A stretch of DNA of 64,000 nt from Streptomyces sp. SID8352 (GTDB lineage: Bacteria > Actinomycetota > Actinomycetes > Streptomycetales > Streptomycetaceae). The stretch spans positions 122,277 to 186,276 of the forward strand of contig NZ_WWGX01000043.1 of assembly GCF_009862265.1 (NCBI RefSeq), written 5' to 3'. Below, piece by piece: positions 42,417 through 52,600 of this stretch. Numbering within the stretch: position 1 is the first letter of the stretch; the number at the start of each line of letters is the position of its first letter. A program made the translations under genes and the position numbers. The notes beneath the pieces are model-generated. The model saw only the letters and a list, made by a program, of their open reading frames with translations, made no database searches and had not been told where the DNA came from.

Positions 42417-44447
42417 TCAGCCGTCCGTTCCCGGCACCGCCGACCGCGGTGCTCCGGCCGGACCCGGTGCCGTGTCCCGCCCCGCCGGAACGGGGGCCGC
42501 CGGATGGAGGGCTGCCGTGCCCCAGGAGGCGGCGCAGAGCGCGCGGTCCAGCTCCTCGGTGTAGACCGAGGCGGCGAGCCACGCCCGGGAGAACCGCCCG
42601 GCGTCGGCGGGCAGCAGCCGGCCGAAGGGGTCCCGCCCGCGGTCCGCGGCGGCACCGCGCAACTCGTCCAGGAGGTCACCGGCGGTCGTGAGGCCGTTGC
42701 GGCGCAGCCGCGCGCCGTCCGCGTCCTCGCGGTGGCCGGAGAAGGCCAGCACCCGCCGTCCGCCGGAGACGGCCTGATGGACCCGGCGGCGCAGCAGATG
42801 CAGGGGCGCCTCGTCGCCCGGCGGCGCGAGGGGTGCCCCCGGTGCCGGGGAGGGCGGGAGGTCCGCGCGGCGCAGCCGGTCGAGCCCCAGGTCCACCCGG
42901 ACACCGGGATCGGTGGGATGACTTGCCGCCAGCAGCAGTGCCCGCGGCACCGGACCGGGGGTGAGACGGGCGATCACCCGCAGCCGGAGGCCCCCGGCCG
43001 AGGCGAGCAGCCGCAGGTTCTCCCGGTACGGCAGCGCCGGGTCGTCGTGGGCGGCGGCCAGCCGCACCGCCACCCCGCCGCAGTGGGCCACCAGGCACTC
43101 GCCCGCCGCCTCGCGCACCGTCCCGGCCGTCGTCACGTCGAGGAACAGCAGGTCCTGACCGGACGTCAGGGCCCGGGAGACCTGCTCGGCCACCGGCACC
43201 GCCCACAGCCGGTCCAGCGGCTCCTCGTGCCAGCCGGCCCCGGAGGCGCGCACCGCCCGTACGCCCGCACCCGCTCCGAGCCGCCCCGTCGGGGAGACCG
43301 TCGCGCCGGACACCGCGAGCCCCGCGCGGGAGAGTTCCCGGTGGGTCAGGGTGGTGTCCCCGATCCGCACGCCGCGGTCGGCGGCGCCCGTCGCCCGGCC
43401 CGCGCCGCCCGGTGCGACGTCGGACACCGTGCAGAGCCTGCCCCGGGCGTCGGCGGTCCAGGTGACCGCGCCCGCGTACCCGCTGGTGGTGAGGACGGGT
43501 TCGGAGAACAGGCCGTACAGCCGCAGCGAGCCGTCCGGGGTGTACGGCTGCCGCGCCGCGCCGCGCAACTCGGCCAGCTCCGGGCCGGTCGCGAGGGGGA
43601 GGCGGTGGGCGGCGGCCAGGACGTCGCAGAGCCCGGCGGCCAGGTCCGCCAGCCGGTGGGAGGGATCGCCGCTCCGTGCCGCGCGCACCGCCGTCACCAC
43701 GGCGACGGCGCGTCCGGCCGCTCTCGGCAGCCCCGCGAGCCGCGCGGTGTGCGCCGCGCGCAGCAGCTCGGCCTGGAGCACGGCACCGGCCCCGTCCGCT
43801 CCGGCCTCCAGGACGGCGGTCGCCGCGTCGCGCAGGGCCCGGGCGGCGTCCCGCTGCGCGGGGGTGGCCCCGGGGTCGGGATCGGGGTCGGCCGGTTCCG
43901 GCCCGGGGGAGCCGGGACGAGCCCGGCCCGCCGGTGCCGCGTCCGTGGCCGGGGCGGCGGGCGCCCGCCCGGGCGCCGTCGGCGTCGCCCGGTCCGGGGA
44001 CGGCGCGCTGTCGGCCGGACCCGTCCCGGTGGCCGCGGACTCCCCCGGGCCGGGGGCGGTCCCGTCCGGGGGGCCCGGCGGCCCGGACGCCGGAGGCCCG
44101 GCCGCCGGGGGACCGTCCGCGTCCCCTCCCGTGCCGTCGGCGGCCGGGTACTCGGCGGGGTCCGCGACCGGCGCCGCCGAGGCCGCCGCCGCGCGGTGCA
44201 GGCAGTCCGGCGCCAGCAGGCACCCGCAGCGGATCGCCCCGGCGTCCGTCACCGCGCCGCCGGGCGCGTGGAGTTCGAGGTCCGTGTCGTCGTCGACGGC
44301 GATCCGCACCATGTCCCCGTCCCGGACCGCGGGCCGGGCGGCCACCTTGGCGACCCCCGCGTCCAGCCGCTTGCGCAGCCGGGGCGTCAGCGCCGCGACG
44401 AGTCCGGCGGTGACCGCCGGATCGACCGGCGGAAGGTGCGCGTTCAT
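42417..44447 (-). CDS. SWIM zinc-finger protein (YehQ-like)
   Basis: A 676-residue protein whose N-terminal region carries a SWIM zinc finger: Cys74-x-Cys76 and Cys82-x-His84. A Pro/Gly/Ala linker of about 100 residues follows, then a helical region and beta-rich C-terminal part without a recognised fold. E. coli YehQ, the SWIM protein of the yehI-L-M-P-Q operon, is the best-known relative. Its ATG overlaps the stop of the DUF5682-vWA gene as ATGA, so it is the last member of a coupled operon. SWIM fingers usually bind DNA or protein; which applies here is unknown. Confidence 0.85.
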   Translation of the reverse strand: MNAHLPPVDPAVTAGLVAALTPRLRKRLDAGVAKVAARPAVRDGDMVRIAVDDDTDLELHAPGGAVTDAGAIRCGCLLAPDCLHRAAAASAAPVADPAEYPAADGTGGDADGPPAAGPPASGPPGPPDGTAPGPGESAATGTGPADSAPSPDRATPTAPGRAPAAPATDAAPAGRARPGSPGPEPADPDPDPGATPAQRDAARALRDAATAVLEAGADGAGAVLQAELLRAAHTARLAGLPRAAGRAVAVVTAVRAARSGDPSHRLADLAAGLCDVLAAAHRLPLATGPELAELRGAARQPYTPDGSLRLYGLFSEPVLTTSGYAGAVTWTADARGRLCTVSDVAPGGAGRATGAADRGVRIGDTTLTHRELSRAGLAVSGATVSPTGRLGAGAGVRAVRASGAGWHEEPLDRLWAVPVAEQVSRALTSGQDLLFLDVTTAGTVREAAGECLVAHCGGVAVRLAAAHDDPALPYRENLRLLASAGGLRLRVIARLTPGPVPRALLLAASHPTDPGVRVDLGLDRLRRADLPPSPAPGAPLAPPGDEAPLHLLRRRVHQAVSGGRRVLAFSGHREDADGARLRRNGLTTAGDLLDELRGAAADRGRDPFGRLLPADAGRFSRAWLAASVYTEELDRALCAASWGTAALHPAAPVPAGRDTAPGPAGAPRSAVPGTDG

Positions 44448-47400
44448 GAGATCTTCTCCCCTACCCAGCGGGCGAGTTCCAGCGGACTGAGGGCGGCGAC
44501 CGGCATGCCCGCCGCGACGAGCTGCCCCGCCACGCCGGTGGAGTACCGGGGGCGTCCGGAGTCGTCGAGGCTGGCGCAGCCCAGCACCTGGCACCCGGCC
44601 CCGACCAGTGCCCGTACCTCGGCGAGCAGTCCGCCCAGCGGATATCCCTCCTCGAAGTCGCTGACGACCACGACGAGCGTGCGCGAGGGCACGGTGACCA
44701 GCTCCCGGGCGTGCCGCAGCCCCGCCGCGATGTGGGTGCCGCCGCCCACGCTGACCTCCAGCAGCAGCGACAGCGGGTCCTCGACGTGGTCGGTGAGGTC
44801 GATGACCTCCGTCGAGAAGGCCAGGAAGTGCGTGGACAGGGTGGGCACCCCGGCCAGCACCGACGCCGTCAGCGCCGCCCACACCGTGGACGCCTCCATC
44901 GAGCCCGACACGTCCGTCACCAGCACCAGCCGCCAGTCGGCGGCCCGCCGGGCCCTGCTGCGGAAGACGGGACGCTCCGGGACCACCCTGACCGTGCCGT
45001 CCGGCGCGCGGCGCGCCGAGGCCAGGTTGGCCCGCAGCGTCCTGGGCAGGTCCAGACCGCCGCCCGGCCGACGGCTGGGGCGCGGCAGCACCGTGCCGTG
45101 CAGCGCGGGGCGCAGCCGGGTCGACAACTGCCGGGTCAGCGCCTCGACCAGCCGCCGCACCAGGGGCCGCAGCGCGGCCAGCCGTGCCTCGGGCAGGCCG
45201 CCCGCGTGCCGCAGCACCGTGCGCAGCAGGTCGACGGAGGGGCGGACGCTCTCCGCGTCCAGTTCGGCCAGCACGTCCGAGCGGCCCGCGTCGGCCGCCG
45301 CCGCGAGGACCTCCTCTCGGATGCCCGGGCCGAACAGCGCCGCCAGCTCCTCCGACCACTCGCGCACCCCGGGGTAGGGGGCCTCCCGGCCGCCCGGGCC
45401 CCCGCGGCCGGTCAGCTCGCCCCGGCTGCCCTCGCCGCGGCCGTTGCCGTACAGCTCGTCCAGGGCGGTCGCCAGGGCCGCCGCGGACGGCGGCAGCCGG
45501 TCGGAACGGCGGCCCAGCACCAGCCGCCAGCGGTCGGCGGGGGCCAGCCACCGCTCCTCGGCGGCGGCACCCGCGGCACGCCCGGCATCTGCGGCGTCGG
45601 GGCCGGGGGCATCGGCGGCCCCGGGCCCGGGGACACCGGGGTCGGTCCCCTTTGGACCGGCGGACGCGCCGGGGACGGTGGTCGTACCGGGGGTGCCGGG
45701 GGCGGCGGTCGTGTCAGGAACGGTGGCCGTACCGTGGCCGGTGGCCGTGCCGGATGGGGTGAAACCGCCCGACCCGCCGGGCCCGGCGGGAGGAGCCCCG
45801 GCGGTGGCGGCCGCCCCGGCGGCGACGGTCCCGGCGGGCGCGGTGCCCGGGGCGGATGCCGCCCCGTCCGCCCCGTCCGCGTCGCCCGCCGGACCGGTCC
45901 CGGCGGTGGTCGGCGCGGGCAGCAGCCCCAGGGTGCCGAGGGCCGTCCGCGCGGTGAGGTCCGCCCCGGTCCACAGTGCCAGGGCGACGGGGTCCACCCC
46001 CGCGGTGTCGGCGAGGCGGCCGGTGTCCAGCCGCTCCTCGACGGCGGACAGCAGCCGCTCCCGGGCGGCCGGGCTCAGCGTGTCGAAACCGCCGCGCAGC
46101 GCCGGGAGCCGGTCCAGGAACTCCCGGTCGGCCAGCTCGGACACCCGGTCGAGCAGCGGGTCCAGCGCGGGGGCGGCCGACTCCAGCAGCGGACCGGCGG
46201 CCGTCAGCAGCCCGGTCAGCCGGGCGGTCAGCGCCGACCGCGACGCCGCGTCGCCGGCCGTGTCGAGCCAGGCGGCGACCCGGTCGCCCAGGACCCGGGG
46301 GTCCTCGTGGCCCAGCAGCACCCGGACGGCACCGGCCGCGCCCCGCATCAGCGGGGAACCGTCCCGGGCCAGCCGGGCCAGCGCGTCGGCCAGCCGCACC
46401 CCGCCGGACACGTCCGCCCGGTGGGCCAGCTCCAGCAGGGCGTGCGCGTCCGCCGGGTCCTCGGAACCGGTGAGACCGTCCACCTGGCGCACCGCCGCCG
46501 CCGTCAGCAGCTCGGCCAGGGCGACGGCCCGCACCGTCCGCTCCCCGGACGCGGGCAGCCCGGCGACATGGCCCGCCCGCAGCCGGTCCAGCAGCGCGAG
46601 CCCGCCCAGCAGTCCGGACAGGGAGGCCGCCCGGGGCAGCACCTCGACCGCCTCCGCGAGCCGCGCGTCCGTCAGCTCCGGGAGGCCGCACTCGGCGGCC
46701 CGGTGGAGGCCCTCCAGGGTCTGCTCCGCCGTCGGGCCCCCCTCGTCCCGCTCCGCGCGCCACCGCTCCCGCAGGACGCCCTCGGCCGCCTGCGCGGGGG
46801 TGACGCCCCGGACCCCGGCCGCCGACAGCATCGCCGCGGTCGCCGGTGTCCAGCGCACCTCCCAGCGGGTGGTCAGCGCCTCCGCGCCGCCCGCCCCGAC
46901 CACCTCCTTCGGCTCCGCGTACGGCACCCCGCACACCGACAGCCGGCGCAGCAGCAGATCGCGCCGCCGGTCCGTGCCGGACCGGAGCGGGTCGAGCCGC
47001 AGATCCCGGGCGGGGCCGGTGGTGCCGGGGCCGGGCAGGCCCAGCTCCGCCACCTCGGCCTCCACCGCGGGGGCCAGACCGCTGCGGGGCGCGCCGGGCG
47101 CGGGGCGCCCGGTGCGGGTGCCGACGAGCACCCGCTCCATGGCCCGCGCGACGGCGCGGCCCCTGCCGTAGGGCTCGCCCTGGGCGAGCACCGTCTGCAC
47201 CGCCTCCACCAACTCGCCCCGGCCCGCCGCGGGCAGCCCCCGCAGCCGGGCGAGGTCGGCGGCGAAGCGGGCGATCTCCCGCGCGTCCGCCGGCCCCGAG
47301 GGGTGGCCGAGACCGCGCAGCTCCGCGCACACCCGCACGGCGGCGCCGGTCAGCGCCTCCTCCAGGGCGGTCGGATCGCCCGCGGCCCGCAGCACCCGGT

Positions 47401-48412
47401 GCTGCCACTCCGGGTCCCGGATTCCCGCCGGATAACCCGACCGCTCGTCCAGCAGCGCGTAGGCGTACGGGATCAGCGAGGTGGTCCACCCCGCCTCCCG
47501 GGCGGCGCCGGGGACCCCGGCCCCGGGCTCCCCGGCCCGCGCCTCCTCCGCCTCCTGGACCGCGGCGGCCGCCAGGGCCGGGGCGTGGAAGGCGCCGACG
47601 ACGACGGCGGCGCGCTCCCCGCGCGCGGTGGCGGCGGCCAGCCGGGAGCGCATCCACTCCTCCCGGCGCAGGTCCAACTCGGGCACCCCGCCCGCCGCCG
47701 CGGCCTCCTCACGCAGCGCCCACCCGGTCAGGAGGGCGGCCCTGCGCAGCGCCTCGGGCGGCGACCCCGGGGCGGTGGCCTCCACCAGCCGGTCCCAGAG
47801 GTCCTCGCCGGGGCGGCCGGTGAGCCGGGACCGCAGCGCGGCCCCCACCCCCGCCCGCCACGGCTCGGCCCCGGCGGCGGTCCCGTCCCCGGCGGAGCCT
47901 CCCGCCGGCTCTCCGGCGGACCCGTCCCCGGGGGTGCCCGGCACCGCGGGGGACGGGGGGCCGGAGGGCCCGGGCGGCCCGCCGTCCGGACCCCGGCGGC
48001 CCGCCGCCCACGCCCGGTCGGCCAGCGGCAGGTCGCAGGCCACGACCGGCACACCGTGCCGCGAGGCCCAGCGCACGGCGGCCAGTTCCGGGGAGAAGTC
48101 GGCGAACGGGTAGAACGCCGGCCCCGCGCCCCCCGCCGCGGACGAGGGCGCCGCGGCCAGGGCGACGGGCGCCCGGGTCTCCTCGTGGCCCAGCCAGGGC
48201 AGCCACTCCTGCATCTCGGCGGGCAGCTCGACCAGCAGCACGTCCGGACCGGCCGCGTCCAGCAGGGTGGGCACGGCCGCCGCCAGTGAGGGAGCGTGGT
48301 GCCGCACGCCGATGAGGTACGGCGCCGCCGGGTCGTCCGCGAGGACGGCCACCGCCTCCTCGGGGGAGAGCGGGGCGGACGGGGCGGGGCGGGGGTGCGG
48401 GATCGGGGACAC
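44444..48412 (-). CDS. DUF5682 protein fused to a von Willebrand A domain (YehM-YehP fusion)
   Basis: A 1,322-residue protein joining two proteins that are separate in E. coli. Residues 1-825 form the DUF5682/YehM part (opening YLIGVRHHAPSLAAAVPTLL, then VLLVELPAEMQEWLPWL). Residues 828-950 are a Gly/Ala/Pro/Thr linker. Residues 955-1322 match the YehP part, with a vWA domain (from about 1145) holding the MIDAS motif DVSGSM and a later Thr/Asp pair. No stop or ribosome site lies in the linker, so the reading frame is truly joined. The GTG at 48412 follows GGAGGACTGA, just after the MoxR gene. It probably works with the MoxR ATPase as its metal-dependent partner. Confidence 0.87.
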   Translation of the reverse strand: MSPIPHPRPAPSAPLSPEEAVAVLADDPAAPYLIGVRHHAPSLAAAVPTLLDAAGPDVLLVELPAEMQEWLPWLGHEETRAPVALAAAPSSAAGGAGPAFYPFADFSPELAAVRWASRHGVPVVACDLPLADRAWAAGRRGPDGGPPGPSGPPSPAVPGTPGDGSAGEPAGGSAGDGTAAGAEPWRAGVGAALRSRLTGRPGEDLWDRLVEATAPGSPPEALRRAALLTGWALREEAAAAGGVPELDLRREEWMRSRLAAATARGERAAVVVGAFHAPALAAAAVQEAEEARAGEPGAGVPGAAREAGWTTSLIPYAYALLDERSGYPAGIRDPEWQHRVLRAAGDPTALEEALTGAAVRVCAELRGLGHPSGPADAREIARFAADLARLRGLPAAGRGELVEAVQTVLAQGEPYGRGRAVARAMERVLVGTRTGRPAPGAPRSGLAPAVEAEVAELGLPGPGTTGPARDLRLDPLRSGTDRRRDLLLRRLSVCGVPYAEPKEVVGAGGAEALTTRWEVRWTPATAAMLSAAGVRGVTPAQAAEGVLRERWRAERDEGGPTAEQTLEGLHRAAECGLPELTDARLAEAVEVLPRAASLSGLLGGLALLDRLRAGHVAGLPASGERTVRAVALAELLTAAAVRQVDGLTGSEDPADAHALLELAHRADVSGGVRLADALARLARDGSPLMRGAAGAVRVLLGHEDPRVLGDRVAAWLDTAGDAASRSALTARLTGLLTAAGPLLESAAPALDPLLDRVSELADREFLDRLPALRGGFDTLSPAARERLLSAVEERLDTGRLADTAGVDPVALALWTGADLTARTALGTLGLLPAPTTAGTGPAGDADGADGAASAPGTAPAGTVAAGAAATAGAPPAGPGGSGGFTPSGTATGHGTATVPDTTAAPGTPGTTTVPGASAGPKGTDPGVPGPGAADAPGPDAADAGRAAGAAAEERWLAPADRWRLVLGRRSDRLPPSAAALATALDELYGNGRGEGSRGELTGRGGPGGREAPYPGVREWSEELAALFGPGIREEVLAAAADAGRSDVLAELDAESVRPSVDLLRTVLRHAGGLPEARLAALRPLVRRLVEALTRQLSTRLRPALHGTVLPRPSRRPGGGLDLPRTLRANLASARRAPDGTVRVVPERPVFRSRARRAADWRLVLVTDVSGSMEASTVWAALTASVLAGVPTLSTHFLAFSTEVIDLTDHVEDPLSLLLEVSVGGGTHIAAGLRHARELVTVPSRTLVVVVSDFEEGYPLGGLLAEVRALVGAGCQVLGCASLDDSGRPRYSTGVAGQLVAAGMPVAALSPLELARWVGEKIS

Positions 48413-48417
48413 GGGCG

Positions 48418-49584
48418 TCAGTCCTCCAGGACCGTGCGCAGGTCCCACAGGGTGCGCCAGGTGGCCGAACCCTGCTCCGCGCGCCGCCGCACCGGACCGT
48501 CCCAGTAACCGCGCAGCCGGGCCGCGTCGGCGGGATCGTCCTTGCGGACCACCCCGAGCAGATGCCCGGGCAGCAGCTCCAGCACGTCCCGGTCCCCCGG
48601 GAAGTAGGCCGCCGCCAGCCCCAGGGCGCCCGCCACCGCCACCGCCTCGGCGGTGCTCATCACCGTCGAGGGCCGCTCGATCTCCCAGCCCTCCGCCGAC
48701 CGCCCCTCCCGCAGGTCCCGGAAGGCCACGACCAGGGCCTCCAGCACTGCGTCGTCGACCCGGAACGGGGCGCCCGCCCGCTCCACACAGGCCCGCGCCT
48801 GACCGCGCACCAGCGCCGTCTCCGCGTCCAGGTCCCCGATGGGGCCGACCGTCTCGAAGTTGAAACGGCGCTTGAGCGCGGCGGACATCTCGGAGACGCC
48901 CCGGTCGCGCAGGTTCGCGGTGGCGATCAGGTTGAAACCCGGCGCCGCGTGGGCCAGGGAGTCCTCGCCGCCCGCGAGTTCGGGGACCGCGATGCGCCGC
49001 TCGGACAGCAGCGACACCAGGGAGTCCTGCACCTCCGGCAGACAGCGGGTGACCTCCTCGACGCGGGCGATGCCGCCCCTGGTCATGGCCGTCAGCACGG
49101 GCGACGGCACCAGCGCCTGCCGGCTCGGCCCCTGGGCCAGCAGCAGGGAGTAGTTCCATCCGTACTTGAGCTGGTCCTCGGTGGTGCCCGCGGTGCCCTG
49201 GACGACCAGGCCGCTCGTCCCGCACACCGCCGCGGACAGCAGCTCCGACAGCATCGACTTCGCCGTTCCCGGCTCGCCGACGAGCAGCAGGCCCCGCTCC
49301 CCGGCGAGGGTCACGACGCACCGCTCCACCAGTGCCCGGTCGCCGACGAACTTGCCTTCGACCACCATTCGCCGCGGCACGCCCTCGGGCACCTCCGCGT
49401 CGTCCGGCAGCCGCAGCGCCCGGCCGCCGCTGCCCATCACGAACGTGACGACGGCACGCGGCGTCAGCCGCCAGGCGGGCGGGCGCGGCCCGGCGTCATG
49501 GGCCGCGAGGAAGGCCAGTTCGGTGGCGTACAGGTCCTCGGGCGGCACGATCTGCCGGGCGGGACCGGGGGCGGTGGTGGTCAT
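48418..49584 (-). CDS. MoxR-family AAA+ ATPase (YehL-like)
   Basis: A 388-residue AAA+ ATPase of the MoxR group. Walker A is GEPGTAKS (about 114-121), the Walker B region reads IARVEEV (Glu-Glu instead of Asp-Glu), sensor 1 is LIATANLRDRG, and the Arg finger region is ALKRRFNFETVGPIG. MoxR proteins act with vWA-domain partners in chaperone-like or assembly roles. It sits between the DUF4132 gene and the DUF5682-vWA gene, as yehL does in E. coli. The ATG at 49584 follows GGAAGTACG. Confidence 0.9.
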   Translation of the reverse strand: MTTTAPGPARQIVPPEDLYATELAFLAAHDAGPRPPAWRLTPRAVVTFVMGSGGRALRLPDDAEVPEGVPRRMVVEGKFVGDRALVERCVVTLAGERGLLLVGEPGTAKSMLSELLSAAVCGTSGLVVQGTAGTTEDQLKYGWNYSLLLAQGPSRQALVPSPVLTAMTRGGIARVEEVTRCLPEVQDSLVSLLSERRIAVPELAGGEDSLAHAAPGFNLIATANLRDRGVSEMSAALKRRFNFETVGPIGDLDAETALVRGQARACVERAGAPFRVDDAVLEALVVAFRDLREGRSAEGWEIERPSTVMSTAEAVAVAGALGLAAAYFPGDRDVLELLPGHLLGVVRKDDPADAARLRGYWDGPVRRRAEQGSATWRTLWDLRTVLED

Positions 49585-49655
49585 CGGCGTACTTCCGGTG
49601 GATTCTGGACGGTGGTCATCGCTGGTGCGCGGGGCGGCCCCGGCGCGGGCCGCGC

Positions 49656-52600
49656 TCACCGGCGGCGGCCCTTGCGCGTGGCACGGGTGACGAGCTGCTC
49701 GTACGAGGGCGCGTCACCGGCGCGGACCCGGGCCCACGCGCGGGCGAACAGCTCGGGCACCGGCAGCGCGGGCACGGTGCGGCGGCCGGTGGCTATCGGG
49801 TACAGCCCCTCTTTCCACATCTCCACCGGCAGCGCAGGGGACCTGAGGTCGTGCCATCCGCAGGGCAGGAACAGGGTGCGGCCGGCCCGCGTCCGCTTCG
49901 CCTCCACGACCAGGCCGCTGGCGGCCAGTTCGGCACGGGCCTTCTTCAGCCGCGCGGGCCGCCAGCCCGTCCAGCGGGCGCAGTTGCGGTCCGTCGGATC
50001 GGGCAGGGCGAGCAACTGGAGGTAGAGCGCCGCCGCGTCCTCGCCCAGGCCGTGGGCCGAGGCGACCTCGGTGACGAGTTCCGGCACGCTGACCGTGGGG
50101 TCCTGCGGGACGCCCGTCGGCCCGCCGGAGCCCGGCCGGCCGGCCGCGACCGCGTCGGCCAGACCGTCCCCGAGGACCGCCCGCAGCGTACGCGGGGCCG
50201 CGTGCCCGGCGCCCAGGAGCCCGTCGAGCAGCCCGAGGGCGGGATCGTCCGGCCCGGTCAGCGCCGACGGCCGGATCAGCACCGACTCGTGTTCGCCGTA
50301 CCAGGGGCGCAGGGCCAACGCGGCACCGGCCCAGGTGGTGCCGTCCGCGTCGGCGCCGCCGGTGGCGGGCAGACCGTACGCCTTGCGGATCTCGACGGAG
50401 GTGGAACCGCCCTTCTCCGTCCACCCGATGCCCATGTCGAGCAGCAGCCCCGGGTCCTCGAAGCGGCGGCGCAGCGCGGCCAGGCCCTCGGGGAGCGCGG
50501 AGCGCATCGGATGCCCGTAGGGCAGGGCGTAGGCGAGGGTGGCCAGGGCGGCGACCGCCTGCTCCACCGTGCTGCCCGCGGGGATCGCCGGCGGGTCCGC
50601 GGCGACCAGATTGCCGTCCTCGTCCGGCCGCTGCGAGGTGGTCCGGCTCAGCCACGCGGTGCGGGCCGGGTTGAGCACCGCCTCGGCGGAGCCGAGCGAC
50701 AGGCCGTCCACGCCCACGGCCAGCTCCTCGGGCACCCGCACGAGGGAGCCGTGGCGCTCGGCCCACACCCGGCCCGCCCGGGCCAGGTCGGGACCGTCGG
50801 TCCAGAGCCCGGCGATCTCCTCGGGCAGCAGGGCGCCCACCAGCTCCGTCCGTTCCCCGACGGTCAGGGTGTCCAGCATCTCGCGGGCCGCGTCGAGCTG
50901 GCGGGGCTTCAGGCCCACCAGGGCGAGCGCCTCGGGGGTGAGCTTCTCGGGCTGTCCGGCGAGGAGCACCGTGGCCTGCAGATGGCCCACCGCGTCGCCG
51001 GTCTCCGCCGCCAGCGCGGCCGGCGCGGCGTCCTGCCAGGGGATGACGCCCTTCTCCCGGAGCAGCCGGGCCGCGACGGCCGGACCGCCGTCCGGCAGGA
51101 CCGTGCTGAACCGGATCTCCCGTTCCAGCGCGAAGTGGGCGACGGCGCCGAACCGCCCCTCGGGGTCGTACTCGACGGCCTGCCAGTGGACGCGGTCGGT
51201 GCGGTAGTCGACCCGCTCGGAGTCGAGGACGACGACCGTGCGGCCCCCGCGGCGGAGCACCTGGCCCGCGCGCTGCTGCCGGTCGTGCGGCTCGCTCAGC
51301 TCGATCTCCCGCAGCACCCCTCCCGGAGCGGCGAGCGGCCCCTCGGCGAGCGCCTCGAACAGCAGGACCAGCCCCTCCCGTTCGGCCGGCGGCAGGGTCG
51401 GCGACGCGGCCCGGACGACCAGCCCGCGCAGCGCGGGGAGCAGCACCTGCCAGGGCACACCGGCCCGGGGCGCGGTGTGGTCGTCGCTGACCCAGCCGTC
51501 CGAGGACGCGGTGTGCCGGGCCTGGCCGGGCAGCGGCACGCCGTCGGCGGGACCGCCGGAGAGCACGTGGTTCACCGCGCGGATCTGGCGCAGCGTGTAC
51601 CACTGGTTGTCGCTCCGGTACCCGCCCCACAGGGAGGTCATTCCGGCGACGGCCGAGAGCAGCGTCCGGTCGTCGCCGTGCTCGGGGCGGTACTCCGCGA
51701 ACATGCCCTCGGTCCGCTTGCGTTCCTGCTGGGGGCGCTCGGCGGGCGGCGTCGCGAACGTGGCGGCCGAACCGGCGGCCTGGAGGGCCAGGTTCACCAG
51801 CGACGCCACCCCGGCGACCAGCCGCTTGTCGGACAGCTCGGGCAGGGTGCGGGAGACGGCGCTCCGGAGGGCGGCCTCGGCGCTGGGGACGCTCCCCTTG
51901 TCCGCGGATTCGGGGTCCCGCGCGCCGTCCTTCCGCGCGGCGGCGCTCGCCTTGGCGGCGGCGACCAGCTCCCGGCGCTCCTCCAGGGCCCGCGCCGCCT
52001 CGGTCAGCAGCTCCGCCGCCCGCTCGTCGCCGAGGGCGCGCAGTACCGCCGACGCCTCCTCGTCCCGGGGGCGCAGCGCGTGCCAGAAGGCGATCGGGGG
52101 CACCATCCGGGTGCCTCCGGCGTAGGAGCCGCCCTCCTCGCCGGGCGTCACCGAGCCCAGCTCACCGCCCTCCTCGCCGGGGGCGAGCAGGCGGACGTCG
52201 CGCCGCCGCAGGGCGACCACGGGCTCCGCGCCCCCGGGCAGCCGCAGGGCACCGAGCGGCACCAGACGCTGCCCGGAGGAGACGACCGTGACGGTGCGCC
52301 CGTCGGGCGTGCCCGTGGTGGTGCGCTGTTCGCCGCCGGAGTCCTCGGAGCGCACCCAGCGGCCCAGGACGGTGCCGTCGGTGCCGAACGGGCTGCCCTC
52401 CAGCCCGGGCAGCAGCGGCAGCATCTCGCAGCGGTCCTGGAGGAGCGTGGTGTCGTCCTGGACACCGGAGCGCAGGAAGGCGGGCAGGGACGCGCGGCCG
52501 TGCGTGCCGGTCGCGGGGTCGTACTCCAGCCAGAGGGGCCGCTTGCCCTGGTAGCCCTGGCGCCAGTGCAGGGTGCCGTCGGAGAGCACGGAACGGGACG

